Below, piece after piece: positions 22,371 through 32,927 of a DNA stretch of 64,000 bases. Source of the DNA: Ephemerocybe angulata. Its lineage: Eukaryota; Basidiomycota; Agaricomycetes; Agaricales; Psathyrellaceae. The stretch covers positions 372,001 to 436,000 of the forward strand of contig JAACJK010000063.1 of NCBI GenBank assembly GCA_013368325.1. Reading direction: 5' to 3'. The position numbers and the translations under genes were made by a program. The first letter of the stretch is position 1; each line of letters begins with the position of its first letter. The notes below the pieces were generated by a model, which was given only the letters and a program-made list of their open reading frames with translations, did not search any database and was not told the DNA's origin.

Positions 22371-23670
22371 ATGTTTACAAAGTCGTTCGCCACTCTTCTG
22401 ACCATTATCACTGCCATTGTCTACCTTTCGACAGTCACGGCGTTTCCAGCGTACGGATCGCTTGCTGGTCTGTCCCAGAGGGAACTCGATGTTATTCTTC
22501 CGACTCTCTCGAGCACCAAGCCGGGAACCACCCCAGGGCCTCTGAAGTACAACGGAACCAAACTCATCTACGACAAGGACCACGAGTGGCAGCCTACGAA
22601 GTCTGGCGATATTCGTGGACCGTGCCCAGGTCTCAATACCCTTGCCTCCCATGGCGTACGTAGTCATACACTTGATCGTATGTCGTGGTCAGCGTTGACA
22701 TAACTACAGTACCTTCCACGGAATGGGGTCGCAACCCCTGCCCAGATTATCAATGCCGTTCAGGAATGTGCGTAGCTGATTGAATTTCGCGCCTTAAGTT
22801 GTCTAACTCTCGATTAGGTTTCAACATGGAGAACCTCACCGCCCGATTCCTCACATATGCGGCATTCTTAGTTGATGGTAATCTGGTGACCGACTTACTT
22901 AGCATTGGAGGAAAAACCAAGCTGACAGGACCGGACTCTCCTGGCCCTGCAACCATCGGAGGGCTGAGCACCCACGCTGTATTTGAAGGGGACTCAAGCA
23001 TGACCCGCGCAGATGATTTCTTCGGCGACAATTCTAGCTTCAATCAGACGCTTTTCAATCAGGTGTGTTGAGGTCTGCACTCCTTTTGAGGTATACATCC
23101 TAACTTCAGACACAAAAGTTCGTCGACTTTAGCAATCGATTCGGCGATGGATTGTATAATCTCACCGTTGCCGCTGAGCTTCGCAACCAGCGCATCAAAG
23201 AATCGATCGCGACCAACCCCAAGTTTGACTTCACCTCCCCTCGCTTCTTCACCGCCTACGCCGAGTCCGTGTTCCCCCTCAACTTCTTCGTTGATGGCCG
23301 CAACCCCGTTCGTGCCCTCTCCATGGACAACGCGACTTTGTTTTTCCGCGATATGAAGTTTCCTGTGGACTTCCACCGTGCGGCAGCGCCGATCGGTGGT
23401 AAGGGCCTCCGTGACGTCTTCGCTCCCTACCCTATCAAGCCCGGAAAGAATATCAATGGAATCAACACCTACACCCCGGACCCTACCTCCGCGGACTTCG
23501 ACACCTTCTGCTTGCTCTACACCGACTTTGTCACCAAGACTGTTGGGAGTCTTTACCCCAACCCCCAGGGTGTGCTCCGCACGAACTTGATCATCAACCT
23601 CAGGAACTTCTACAGTGGCATCGACGCCGACGAGAACTGCACGGAGATTTTTCCATACGGAAAGGTCTGA
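22371..23670 (+). CDS. Unspecific peroxygenase UPO2
   Basis: The exon plan is identical in length to UPO1 (285, 58, 245 and 552 nt: 22371-22655, 22710-22767, 22818-23062, 23119-23670), giving 379 aa. Signal peptide then FPAYGSLAGL. RGPCPGLNTLASHG, FEGDSSMTRADDFFG and RFFTAYAE are all present, as are the C-terminal Cys residues (DTFCLLY, NCTEIFPYG). At the exon 2/3 junction the split codon reads TGT (Cys) where the other four copies have Gly (..VQEG/FN..). An unpaired cysteine may therefore be present next to the conserved NAVQE helix. Extracellular heme-thiolate peroxygenase; tandem duplicate of UPO1. Confidence 0.93.
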
Positions 23671-24614
23671 AGGACCTTAGGATCTTTGATGTGTCACTTG
23701 ATACGCTGGAATATGTTCCAACCTTTTACTACGCCATTATCGGACCTTTGTTTCGTAGTTACTTACCCGCCGTTCGCTAAGTAGACAGTATCAGTTCGGT
23801 TAGATGTGGCAGATAGTAACCTCATTAATCGACTGTTCACTCGTCACTCAGAGGCCCACCGCACCACAGAGGCAGTTACCTAGTCGATCTGAGACGAGGA
23901 AAGATGGAAACAACGTCAAAAGGGGTCTAAGCTATATTTCAATGATAACACCAACCTCGCCGCGACGCCCCAGCACCACCCCGTTTGATCATTATACGAG
24001 TACCACGGAGTATCTCTCTGGTATATGTAATGCTGGGGGAGGCATATATCCCTCTTGAAGTTTCACTACCCGGATCTCAGGCATGTACCCTCCACACCTT
24101 TACGTGCGTCGACAAGAATCTATGAAGCGCAGTAATCCTGCTAGCTTCAAGAGTACTGCCGCACTGCGCACGTAGTGGAGTGCTTCATACCGGTATATGC
24201 AACTGCGCAATCTCCCCGGACAATACCCGGACAGCCTCAGCCACTGATGCTTATCCGACTCAAGTGCCACCGAAATTAGCGCCCAGGTATTGCAATTCCT
24301 CAGCGCCCATTGGCCGCTCTCCTAGAATGCCGAGTTGTCAGCCGCCCAGAGGCCATCAATGATCCGAGCGTAGGATTCCTGGAGTCGAGAACGTTAGCAG
24401 TTACACACCTTTACCGCACGCAGCTTCTGGTGTCGGACTTCGACTGCTTCGATCCAGGGCAATTCGCAGGATGGACGTTTGTGAGAAGCACTGCCGTCCT
24501 AAACTTAGAGTCAAGTGTAGGTCGGTGCGTTTAACGGGCTGCGATATGTGGGATCTCGGGAAGTTCCTCCGGTCGAGACATAATCAACCAATGTCAAAGG
24601 GGAGGAGGAAGGAG
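23671..24614. other. Intergenic between UPO2 and UPO3
   Basis: No gene recognised. The region ends in the UPO3 promoter. Confidence 0.5.
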
Positions 24615-24621
24615 TATAAAA
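24615..24621 (+). promoter_or_regulatory. TATA box, UPO3
   Basis: TATAAAA lies 94 nt before ATG 24709. This favours the second in-frame ATG (MTSRPFVVL, a good signal peptide) as the start. Confidence 0.65.
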
Positions 24622-24708
24622 CGCACCTTCTTCTATACTTTTCCAACAGTGATTCAAAAAGGCTCACTAGTCACTCCGCCCCTTCCCCCACTGAGATCTC
24701 TACCCTCC

Positions 24709-26202
24709 ATGACCTCGAGACCGTTTGTCGTCCTCGTTGCCTTTCTCTCGGCAATTGCCCACCTCTCTACGACGCTCGCGTTCCCGAGATATGCATCACT
24801 TGGAGGCCTCACTGAGCGCGAGCTCGCGGAGATCGTTCCCAGACTCCCTTCGTCAGACCCAGCAAAGCCTCCTGGACCTCTCAAGTACAACGGCACGAAG
24901 CTCGTCTACGACCGCGCTCACCCGTGGAAGCCTCTTGGACGGGACGACATTCGAGGGCCGTGCCCAGGCCTGAACACACTCGCCTCTCACGGTGTACGTC
25001 AACATTCCGTCCATATGTCCACAAACCCCTTCTTTTATGCTTCGCATCTTCCTTTCTCGCAAGCTTCGAGGTGCAGATGGTTACCTTGACTGCCAAGAGT
25101 TGGAGTGGGTGTTGCGGTCTATCCCCATCCACCCACTGCGGATCGTTGCTCTGCTTGATTGGGGTTCGATGATTTCCAGACTGGGTTTCGCGAGCATGGC
25201 CTCTCACAACCATTACTGACTTGTCCAATATTGAACAGTACCTACCTCGAGATGGCGTAGCCACACCCGCACAGATCATAACAGCAGTGCAGGAGGGTAT
25301 GTGCAGTACCTCTCATCGCAAAATCCAGCGCTAACACCAGCGGTCAGGGTTCAACATGCAGAATAATCTCGCCCGATTCGTCACCTACGCAGCACATATC
25401 GTTGACGGGAACCTTGTCACCGATCTTGTCAGTATCGGAGGAAAGACGAGGGAGACAGGACCTGATCCCGGCGCACCAGCCATCGTTGGAGGACTCAACA
25501 CTCATGCCGTCTTCGAAGGAGACGCGAGTATGACCCGCGCAGATTTCGCCTTCGGAGATAACCACAGCCTCAACACGACCTTATTTAACCAGGTAAGAAT
25601 CTCAGCCCCTTCTCCAGATGTGCGAGTGCACTAACCTGATCCGGTTCATACAGTTCATCGACTACAGCAATCGATTTGGGGGTGGTTTCTACAACCTGAC
25701 AGTCGCCCAAGAGCTCCGCTGGCAGCGCATCCAGGAATCCATCGCCACAAACCCGACGTTCGACTTCACCTCGCCGAGGTTCTTCACGGCATACGCAGAG
25801 TCTACCTTCCCAATCAGCTTCTTCGTCGACGGCCGGAACCCCGTCCGTGCGCTCTCCATAGCGAATGCCACCCTCTTCTTCAAAGACTCCAAGTTCCCAG
25901 TCGACTTCTGGAGGCCTGCAGCGCCATCAGGGGCAGAGGGAATCGCTGAAGTGTTTTCGGCGCACCCGATCGCCCCTGGCAAGAATGCGAATGGAATCAA
26001 TAGCTACACACCGGACCCCACAAGCGCAGACTTCAGCACGTTCTGTTTGCTTTACACCAACTTCGTCACGAGGACGGTCGGTGGGCTGTACCCGAACCCG
26101 AAGGGAGTCTTGAAGCGAAACTTGATCATCAACTTGGGGTACCTGTACGACGCTATCGACACGTCTGGCTGTACTGAGCTTTTCCCCTACGGAACGCTCT
26201 GA
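24709..26202 (+). CDS. Unspecific peroxygenase UPO3
   Basis: Four exons (24709-24993, 25239-25296, 25348-25592, 25654-26202) give 378 aa. Signal peptide, then FPRYASLGGL. The heme motif RGPCPGLNTLASHG, the metal site FEGDASMTRADFAFG and the Arg/Glu pair in RFFTAYAE are intact. Late cysteines lie in STFCLLY and GCTELFPYG. Intron 1 is 245 nt, while the same intron is about 45-70 nt in the other four copies. The N-terminal region (ELAEIVPRL..SDP..PPGPLK) is most like UPO5 on the far side of ATG7, which suggests that an ancestral pair was split or inverted. The gene ends 144 nt from the convergent ATG7. Confidence 0.92.
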
Positions 26203-26346
26203 GGCGGATATATCCTGTTATAGTATACACATTTAATTTCAAAGTGATCATCACCAGCCAACTCGCCTTGCCCACACAAGTAATTCAGAAAGCACATAAC
26301 GAGCATAGAACTAGACGCACATTCATTTACTCCACAAGCCCATCGC

Positions 26347-28999
26347 TCAATCGAACTCGTCCCCAGACCCCTCATCCCAATCCACAGCTTCCATCGCCGC
26401 CTCTCCCTCCTCCTTCATCTTATCCAGCCCCGCGATCTCCTCCAAATACTTCTGGTCGTTGAACACTTTCAACAACATGTCGAACCCGTCTTTCTCATAC
26501 GCCTCCAGTACACCCTCGCTGCACCCTGTACAACGATCCCAGCCCCTTCCGATCAGCTGAAGGTTCCTGAACTGCGCTAAGAACCCGCGGATTTGGTGAG
26601 GAACAGCGCCGAGAACGCTGCCCCCGGTCTCTGCCTGAGACGACGGACCGAGTTCAGGGTTAGGTGGAGGAGGAGGGGCGTGCACGCTGCAAAGAGGACA
26701 TCCCAGTTGGAGGAACCTGATGATAAGAGGCAAGGTTCACGTACCCATCGGGGTGTTGCAATAAACTCGTTAACAGCTCTACCGCTGTGGCACTCGCGAT
26801 AGGCGCCAGACCTGGTCTCGTAACCGTACACATTTGGTCCAGCGTGCGATCCGTGAGCGACTGAATACGCGATCGACAGTCATTGATTAGATCGAGGAAG
26901 AGTAGGCAAAGAAGTACGCACGTCTCCAGGTGCAACGATATCGTTACAGTAATAGCATCCCAACCTCTCATGCCCCTCCTTCTGATCCCTCGCCCTGACT
27001 CCGTGCCGCATCACAAGGAACGTATCGAAGCCCAGTGCGGCATTGATGACGATCTTTCCTTTCGCGGCCCCAAGCACAGTCGGAACCCACCTACTCTCTC
27101 GCGAGTCCATCAGCTGGAAGATCACATCGTGCTCGTCGATCAGGGCTTCGAGCTTCTCAACGTCCTTCCTGACTTGTTCGACGGACCCGGCGGGAACGGG
27201 GTGGCCAGGCATGGGGATCGAAAGGGTATGTCCAGTTGCGTTCTAAAACGAAAGATGAGCATGTATAGCTTTTCAGTGTTTCAGCCGCTCATCCCTTCCC
27301 GTTTCTTGAACTACCTCTCTCTCGCTCGTTCAAGTACGCCTCGTACTCATACATGGAGTTGGGGAGAGGGAGTTCCCTAAACGCGGAGGAAAGAGCGATG
27401 GATGTGACGTGCGAAATGGACTCACGACACCCGGGAAGATCTTCCTCAACCTCTCCGCCGCACATTCCGCCTTGGGCTTTCCTCCATCGACACAATCTTC
27501 GAACTCGAACAAGGGTTGGCGGACGGGGTTGGAGAAAGAGACTCGGGAAGAGTCAAGTAGTGTGATCGTTCGGACGCCCCAACCCTACGCTCGTCAGCCA
27601 AAAGAGGGTGGGCTAGCTAAAGTGACGCACCATCAGCGCTCGCGCAACATAACACCCCAAAGTTCCAGCACCAAGCAACAAGCACTTTGTTCCCGAAACC
27701 TTCTCCAGATCCAACTGAGGGAGGATCCTCCACCTCATCAGCTTCAAGTTGAGATCGACCGCCTGAGCAGCGAGTCTTGTCGGATCCATCATGGGCGCCA
27801 AATCCGCCAGCCTCGCACCGAGCTTCCCATTCGGGTTGCGTTCCCAACCAACCGCACTTGGTCGCTTCCCCGCTGCGGCCCCTTCAACTTCCTTCAAATA
27901 CACGGTCCCGATCTGGCTCTTCCAGACGGTATTGGGCGTGGGCGTCGTGACCTCCGTGTCGCGCCATCGCAGCACCGACACGGACGTCGTGGACTCGGGG
28001 TAGAGAGCACGAAGGTAGGCAAGGAGGTTACGGAGCGGCCACCCAGGGTTCTGCGGGTCGGGGGAGGGGTCGATGAACGAAACGATGCGCTGTGGGCGAG
28101 CGAGCGTCAGCGAACTGCTCCTCCTCAGTCTCTTCGTGAGGGATGCCAGCGATCGGATCGAGCGGGGTAAGGACGACGAGCGCACCTCGGATGTGGGGAC
28201 GTCTGTGAAGAACGTCTCGTAGTCTTCGACCTTGCCGATGGCAGGTGCGCCTTGCGATCCTCCGCGAGCTCGTTTGACGAGGAAGAACGCTGGGAGGGTG
28301 GGCTCAGCGCGTAATTGCGCATTTATCGACGCGAGCTGACATCTGAGTCAGTCATGTTCATATTGATAGAGTCGATGGATTGCACCTCGTCGCGAGAGAG
28401 AACGTCTACGACGCTCTTCCAGCTCTCAGAACCTTCGCCGATTTCCCAAGCCGGTTTAGAGACGAAGGCAGGGAACGAGAACCAGTAGTAGTACTTGTAT
28501 TTCTTGAGGTCGGCAAACGTGATGACGAAGAACCTGTTCAGCTCAGTAGTCGATTTCGTAGCGATGATAGAGTCCCAGATCTACGAACATCTCAGTCAGA
28601 CGAATGTGTGCGCCAAATCGCACGTACCTTCTGCGCCTCCTCGTCGAAATACTTTGTCTTATCGAGCGCTTTGAACTCCTCGATGGTGTTAAAGTTCTTG
28701 AAACTGCCCGTGGCCGTCACTGCGTTACCTGAATGACCACTGGCCCCGGGCAACGTGCTTTCATCGTGAGATGTCGTGGACGAGGCGTCAAAACTCTCGC
28801 CTCCGACGCTGAATCCTGTACCAAGCAGCACCTCTTGACCTGTCTCCCTATCGAAGATACTCTTGCCTGCCGTATATGTTCCTGTGATAGGAACTGCCTC
28901 GTCAGATAGTTTCAGCACATCGATCTTCAAGTCGGTAAGTTTGTGCCAGAATGCAGGAGAAACTACGGAGGAAAAGGGGGCGAATTGGAGGGTGGGCAT
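26347..28999 (-). CDS. ATG7: ATG7, ubiquitin-like-modifier activating enzyme (E1) of autophagy
   Basis: Eight exons on the minus strand (28999-28628, 28580-28386, 28335-28186, 28089-27632, 27594-27426, 27242-26922, 26860-26745, 26686-26347) sum to 706 aa. The N-terminal domain starts [13 protein letters not shown]. The adenylation domain shows the nucleotide loop [21 protein letters not shown] and [22 protein letters not shown] is the zinc-binding segment, followed by the active-site Cys in [13 protein letters not shown]. The C-terminal region has VPHQIRGFL and CTGCSEGV, then the acidic tail that in yeast binds Atg3/Atg8. The enzyme activates Atg8 and Atg12 in the cytosol. The gene sits inside the UPO cluster with no evident functional link. 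Its promoter carries a triple GATA site. Confidence 0.96.
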
Positions 29000-29477
29000 T
29001 TTGACTTCGTGATATGAATGTTAGACCTCCTAAGTCGCCTCTTGGGTATCGTTTGGAGGAGTATATGATAGAATTTGGGGTATGATGTTGGTGGTATGAA
29101 AGAGAAACGTTAATCGCGATACGCGTCGCGAGTCAACCTAAATTTGGCTTATGGCTGATTCACCCGATGTGTGTAGATCTAAGATTATCTTATCTTATCT
29201 AGTTAGTAGTGCAGATCTCCTGCGCGCCCATGTTTTTTGGGACCTTGTTGGCAGGGGGGGAAGAGGGGGAGGATCTGGCGTTTCACCGGGATAGGGAAGA
29301 TGAGACTCGGGAAAAAGGTCGCGCCGGTTTCGGGGGGCCTAAGGAGTATGATGTCAAAACATCGTGTGTAGGCATCTTAAAATGCATTGGTAGAAAGAGG
29401 GTAGGCACATAGTTGTAGAAACGTAGACACAAGCAAGTCCAACGATCCGTCTAGGGTATCCGAGCAAGCACACTACT
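29000..29477. promoter_or_regulatory. ATG7 upstream region with triple GATA motif
   Basis: Three consecutive TTATC units occupy 29185-29200. On the ATG7 strand they read GATAAGATAAGATAA, 186-201 nt before the start codon. GATA factors control nitrogen-responsive genes, including autophagy genes in yeast, so nitrogen control is a reasonable inference. The rest of the interval has no gene and abuts the 3' end of UPO4. Confidence 0.5.
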
Positions 29478-30820
29478 TTAGAGCTTTCCGTAAGGGAAAA
29501 TCTCAGGGCAGTTCGCAGTTCCTCCAGGAACCCCAGGGTAGAAGTTGCGCAAGTTGATGATCAGGTTCCTCCTGAGGATGCCCTTCGGGTTCGGGTAGAG
29601 GCTCTTAACCGTCTGGTTGACAAAGTTAGTATAGAGCAAGCAGAGGGAGCTGAAGTCAGCCGAGGTGGGATCCGCGGTGTAGGTGTTAACTCCGTTCGCG
29701 TTTCTCCCTGCCTTGATCGGGTATTCTTCCGGGATGTGCTGAATTCCTTTAGGTCCGATGGGGGCTGCAGCGCGCCAGAAGTCCTTGGGGAACTTGGAGT
29801 CACGGAAGAAGAGTGTCGCATTGGTCATCGAGAGTGCGCGAACAGGGTTGCGACCGTCGACGAAGAAGTTGATGGGGAAGGTGGACTCGGCATAAGCGGT
29901 GAAGAAACGGGGAGAGGTAAATTCGAACTTGGGGTTGGTGGCGATGGACTGCTTGATGAGCTGAGCGCGCAGCTTTGCGGCGACGGTGAGGTTGTAGTAA
30001 CCTCCTCCGTAGCGATTACTATAGTCGACGAACTACAAGATTGGTACGCCATTAGTGGATATAAGTGATGGACGAAGCCTTAAATACATACCTGATCGAA
30101 TAAAGTCTGATTGAAGCTGTGGTTGTCTCCGAAGAATGCATCCGCCCGAGTCATACTGCTATCACCTTCAAACACAGCGTGTGTGTTGAGGCCGGCGACG
30201 CTAGCTTCTTCACTGTCGGGGTCGAGACCAGTGCCCTTGGTCTTTCCCCCAATACTAAGCAAGTCGGTGACGGGATTTCCATCAACCAGAAAAGCTGCGT
30301 ATGTGACGAAGGTTGCTGTCTCCGGTTCCATATTGAAGCCTACGAGTAAAGCGTTAATATTTCTAGTCCATGTTTCTAAATGATGATGACCTGATTTCGA
30401 AAGTGCTCACCTTCCTGAACGGCTGCAATGATCTGCGCAGGGGTCGCGATACCATTCCGAGGAAGGTACTATTAGAAAGAATGAGGTAAGCTCCTGTTAG
30501 TCTGTATCCTAGTTGTATAACCGTACTCCATGTGACGCGAGGGTGTTCAATCCCGGGCACACTCCGCGGATATCTCCCGGCCTCAACGGCTGCCAGGGAT
30601 GCGCCTTGTCGTATACGAGCTTAGTTCCGTTGAATTTGAGGGGAGGTGGGACTTTTCCAGGGAGGACCGCATTCAGGGTCGGGATGATCTTGTCGAGCTC
30701 TCGCTCTGAGAGGCCCCCCAGTGAGGCATGGGCCGGGAAGGCGGTGACAGCCGGGAATATGGAAAGTGACATTCCGGCCAGAAAAGCGAATAAGGTGAGG
30801 GAGGAATTAAATGGCGCCAT
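29478..30820 (-). CDS. Unspecific peroxygenase UPO4 with a variant heme-ligand motif
   Basis: Minus-strand exons 30820-30527, 30468-30411, 30339-30092 and 30032-29478 give 384 aa. A signal peptide precedes FPAHASLGGL. The metal site FEGDSSMTRADAFFG and the Arg/Glu pair in RFFTAYAE are normal, and the late cysteines (LCLLY, NCPEIFPYG) are present. The heme-ligand motif reads RGVCPGLNTLASHG: the axial Cys is kept, but the first Pro of the near-invariant PCP is Val. The NLVTDLLSIGG segment reads NPVTDLLSIGG. The exon structure is otherwise like the other copies, with no stop or frameshift, so an active variant enzyme is possible. Confidence 0.92.
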
Positions 30821-30902
30821 TGTTCAAAGTGATCGAAGAGCCAGGAGCGCGTATGGTAATGATAGGAAGAGTGAGTATGGTTCTCAGCCATGAAACCAGT
30901 CC

Positions 30903-30909
30903 TTTTATA
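30903..30909 (-). promoter_or_regulatory. TATA box, UPO4
   Basis: TATAAAA on the minus strand lies about 83-89 nt before ATG 30820. Confidence 0.6.
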
Positions 30910-31655
30910 ACCACTCTGTTAGATGAGTTATACGTATATCGAGGGACCGCGTATCCGTCATCCTGGGAATACTGCTATAGAGTACGACTGCGACTTCCTG
31001 TGTCGCGCAGCCGTTGGAGTATTGATGGCGGAAGAGCGGTACGCCAATCCTCTGCCTCCCATTGGACTGCCCAAGGACTGTCGATCGCAGTGCGCAGGAA
31101 CCAAAAGGGCAGCATGCACCCGAAGTTATCGGTCCCCATTGGTGTGCGTGCGTAATACCGGCTCACTGGCAGGAGGCAGTCCTCGGTAGTGCGGGTTATT
31201 CCAGACATTCTCGAGAGGAATTACGGGATTCTATGGGCGCTAGTGGTAAGTAGTTCCCGCAGAAGCCGTCAATCCCGAGCCCATTCTGACTTTGTTTCTA
31301 TTTGAATTGAACGACGATGTCCGCCATCATCACTGCCACCTGCGGTCCCCGACTCACCCGGCTTTCACACAGTGACACCTCCATCCAACCTCCATCTCAA
31401 GGTTGCTCCGGATCCATACCTTCAAACTTCCACTACCATGCTGGATATGCACTATCGCTCCGCTCTTATGGGCCATGTTTATACCGCTGAATATGACATT
31501 CCACCCTCGGAGCTACCAGTTCGCGCGCTCATCAGGCTCGCCCCCGGAATAGGGCAGCGCAGATCTCGGGAGGGATGTAGCATCTTGTGGAAGTATCCCA
31601 CATACTCCCAGAATCTGTCACAGTGACGTAGCTGAGGAAGTTGCGAATCGGGGGT
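30910..31655. other. Intergenic between UPO4 and the SRPBCC gene
   Basis: Divergent promoter region. TATAAAT near 31656 probably serves the gene starting at 31696. No other gene recognised. Confidence 0.5.
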
Positions 31656-31695
31656 ATAAATACGGGCATCGCGATGCTCGGTGGGCTGACAAGAC

Positions 31696-32701
31696 ATGCT
31701 GTTCCTCCGAGGCTCGGGACTTCTCGCACTGGCGTTGCTGGAGGTTGTTAGCGCTCAAAACGACATATGTTCGGCGACTGGCGACTTTAGGCAGTGGTAC
31801 GTATTCCGATCAGCCTCTCACGGAGTTCAACTTGGGCTTACACTGCGATCTAGGGATGAATTGACTTCGATTCAGAAACTAGGATACCAGAATGCGATAT
31901 CTCTCTGCATTCCAGCCACGACTGCAGTCGCTCTCCCCAGTAGCTCATCGGTACGTCTCCCCACCAGCTCCGGTAATCTACCTTGATGATAAGACGCTTT
32001 CGTAGGGAGAATGCTACCTTCAGAGCCTATACGTGAGCGCACTACGCACAGGCTGCGGCTACTTGGGACCCATGCCGTGCGTATTTCTACCTGGACGAAT
32101 CGATAATAGGCTCACGAATCCCACCAGGATCAACCCTCCCCCCGTCGGTATCCCCGCGTCGAATGCGGTATTCAATGCGACAGCGAGTGTCACCATCTCT
32201 GCACCCCAAGACTCTGTGTGGGGTGTCCTAGTCGACTTTGCATCATACGGAGAGTGGAACCCTTTCGTTAGAGCACAACATGTCTCCACAGGTCCGATCA
32301 TCCGCTCGCCCCTGCCTGATTCGGCTCTGGATGCAGGGTTATACCTCAGTATAGGACCGACGAACCTGCCACCCACGATGGGTGTTCCGAAAAGCGTCGC
32401 GTATACTTTTGAGAAGATCTTGGTCGTGGAAGGCCCTTCGAGTTCGTCGAACTCCGGTGGTGGAGCGCCGTACAGGGTCTCATGGGAGCTTGACGAGCCT
32501 ATTCTCCCGAAATGGCTCCTGAGCGCAGTACGTTGGCAGGTGCTAACTGGGATCGAAGGAGGACAGACCAGGTACGATACCTGGGAGGTTTACAGCGGAC
32601 CTTTGGCATATGTCGTAAAGTGGGTGCATGAGGACAATCTGAACGAGGGATTTAGGGCGATGGGGGAGGCGTTAAAGACGAGAACCGAGGGAGGAGTCTG
32701 A
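31696..32701 (+). CDS. Secreted SRPBCC/START-like (polyketide cyclase-type fold) protein
   Basis: Three exons (31696-31796, 31854-31950, 32006-32701) give 297 aa. A signal peptide (MLFLRGSGLLALALLEVVSA) precedes a Cys-containing domain with about six cysteines before residue 110 (NDICSATGDF, LCIPATT, GECYLQ, TGCGYLGPMPC). The C-terminal two thirds (from NAVFNATASVTISAPQDSVW) has the SRPBCC pattern: VWGVLVDFASYGEWNPF near the start and GFRAMGEALKTR as the C-terminal helix. The fold binds hydrophobic ligands. A secreted version joined to a Cys-rich N-terminal part is unusual. It lies between UPO4 and UPO5, so a role in handling lipophilic peroxygenase substrates is conceivable but unproven. Confidence 0.75.
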
Positions 32702-32927
32702 TTGTCGCGAGTAGCGAGTAGCTGCTTCATTTGACTTCGGCTGGGCTCTTCAGAACGGTATAGTGTGTATCTAATGTACCTCGTCAGTAGTGCGAAGGGA
32801 AACAGTCCATGTAAAACAAGACGTAGCCACGGCGCGTCAGGAGTTCGGGTAAAGTTAAGTCCATGGTTAAAACGATAGAATACTCTAAGCAACAAATATA
32901 TCTACCGGATTATCTACCTACGCAGCT

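Noticed and set aside
27409..28170. 253-aa + strand ORF in the ATG7 region
   Set aside because: Antisense shadow of ATG7 exons 4 and 5; no recognisable domain.
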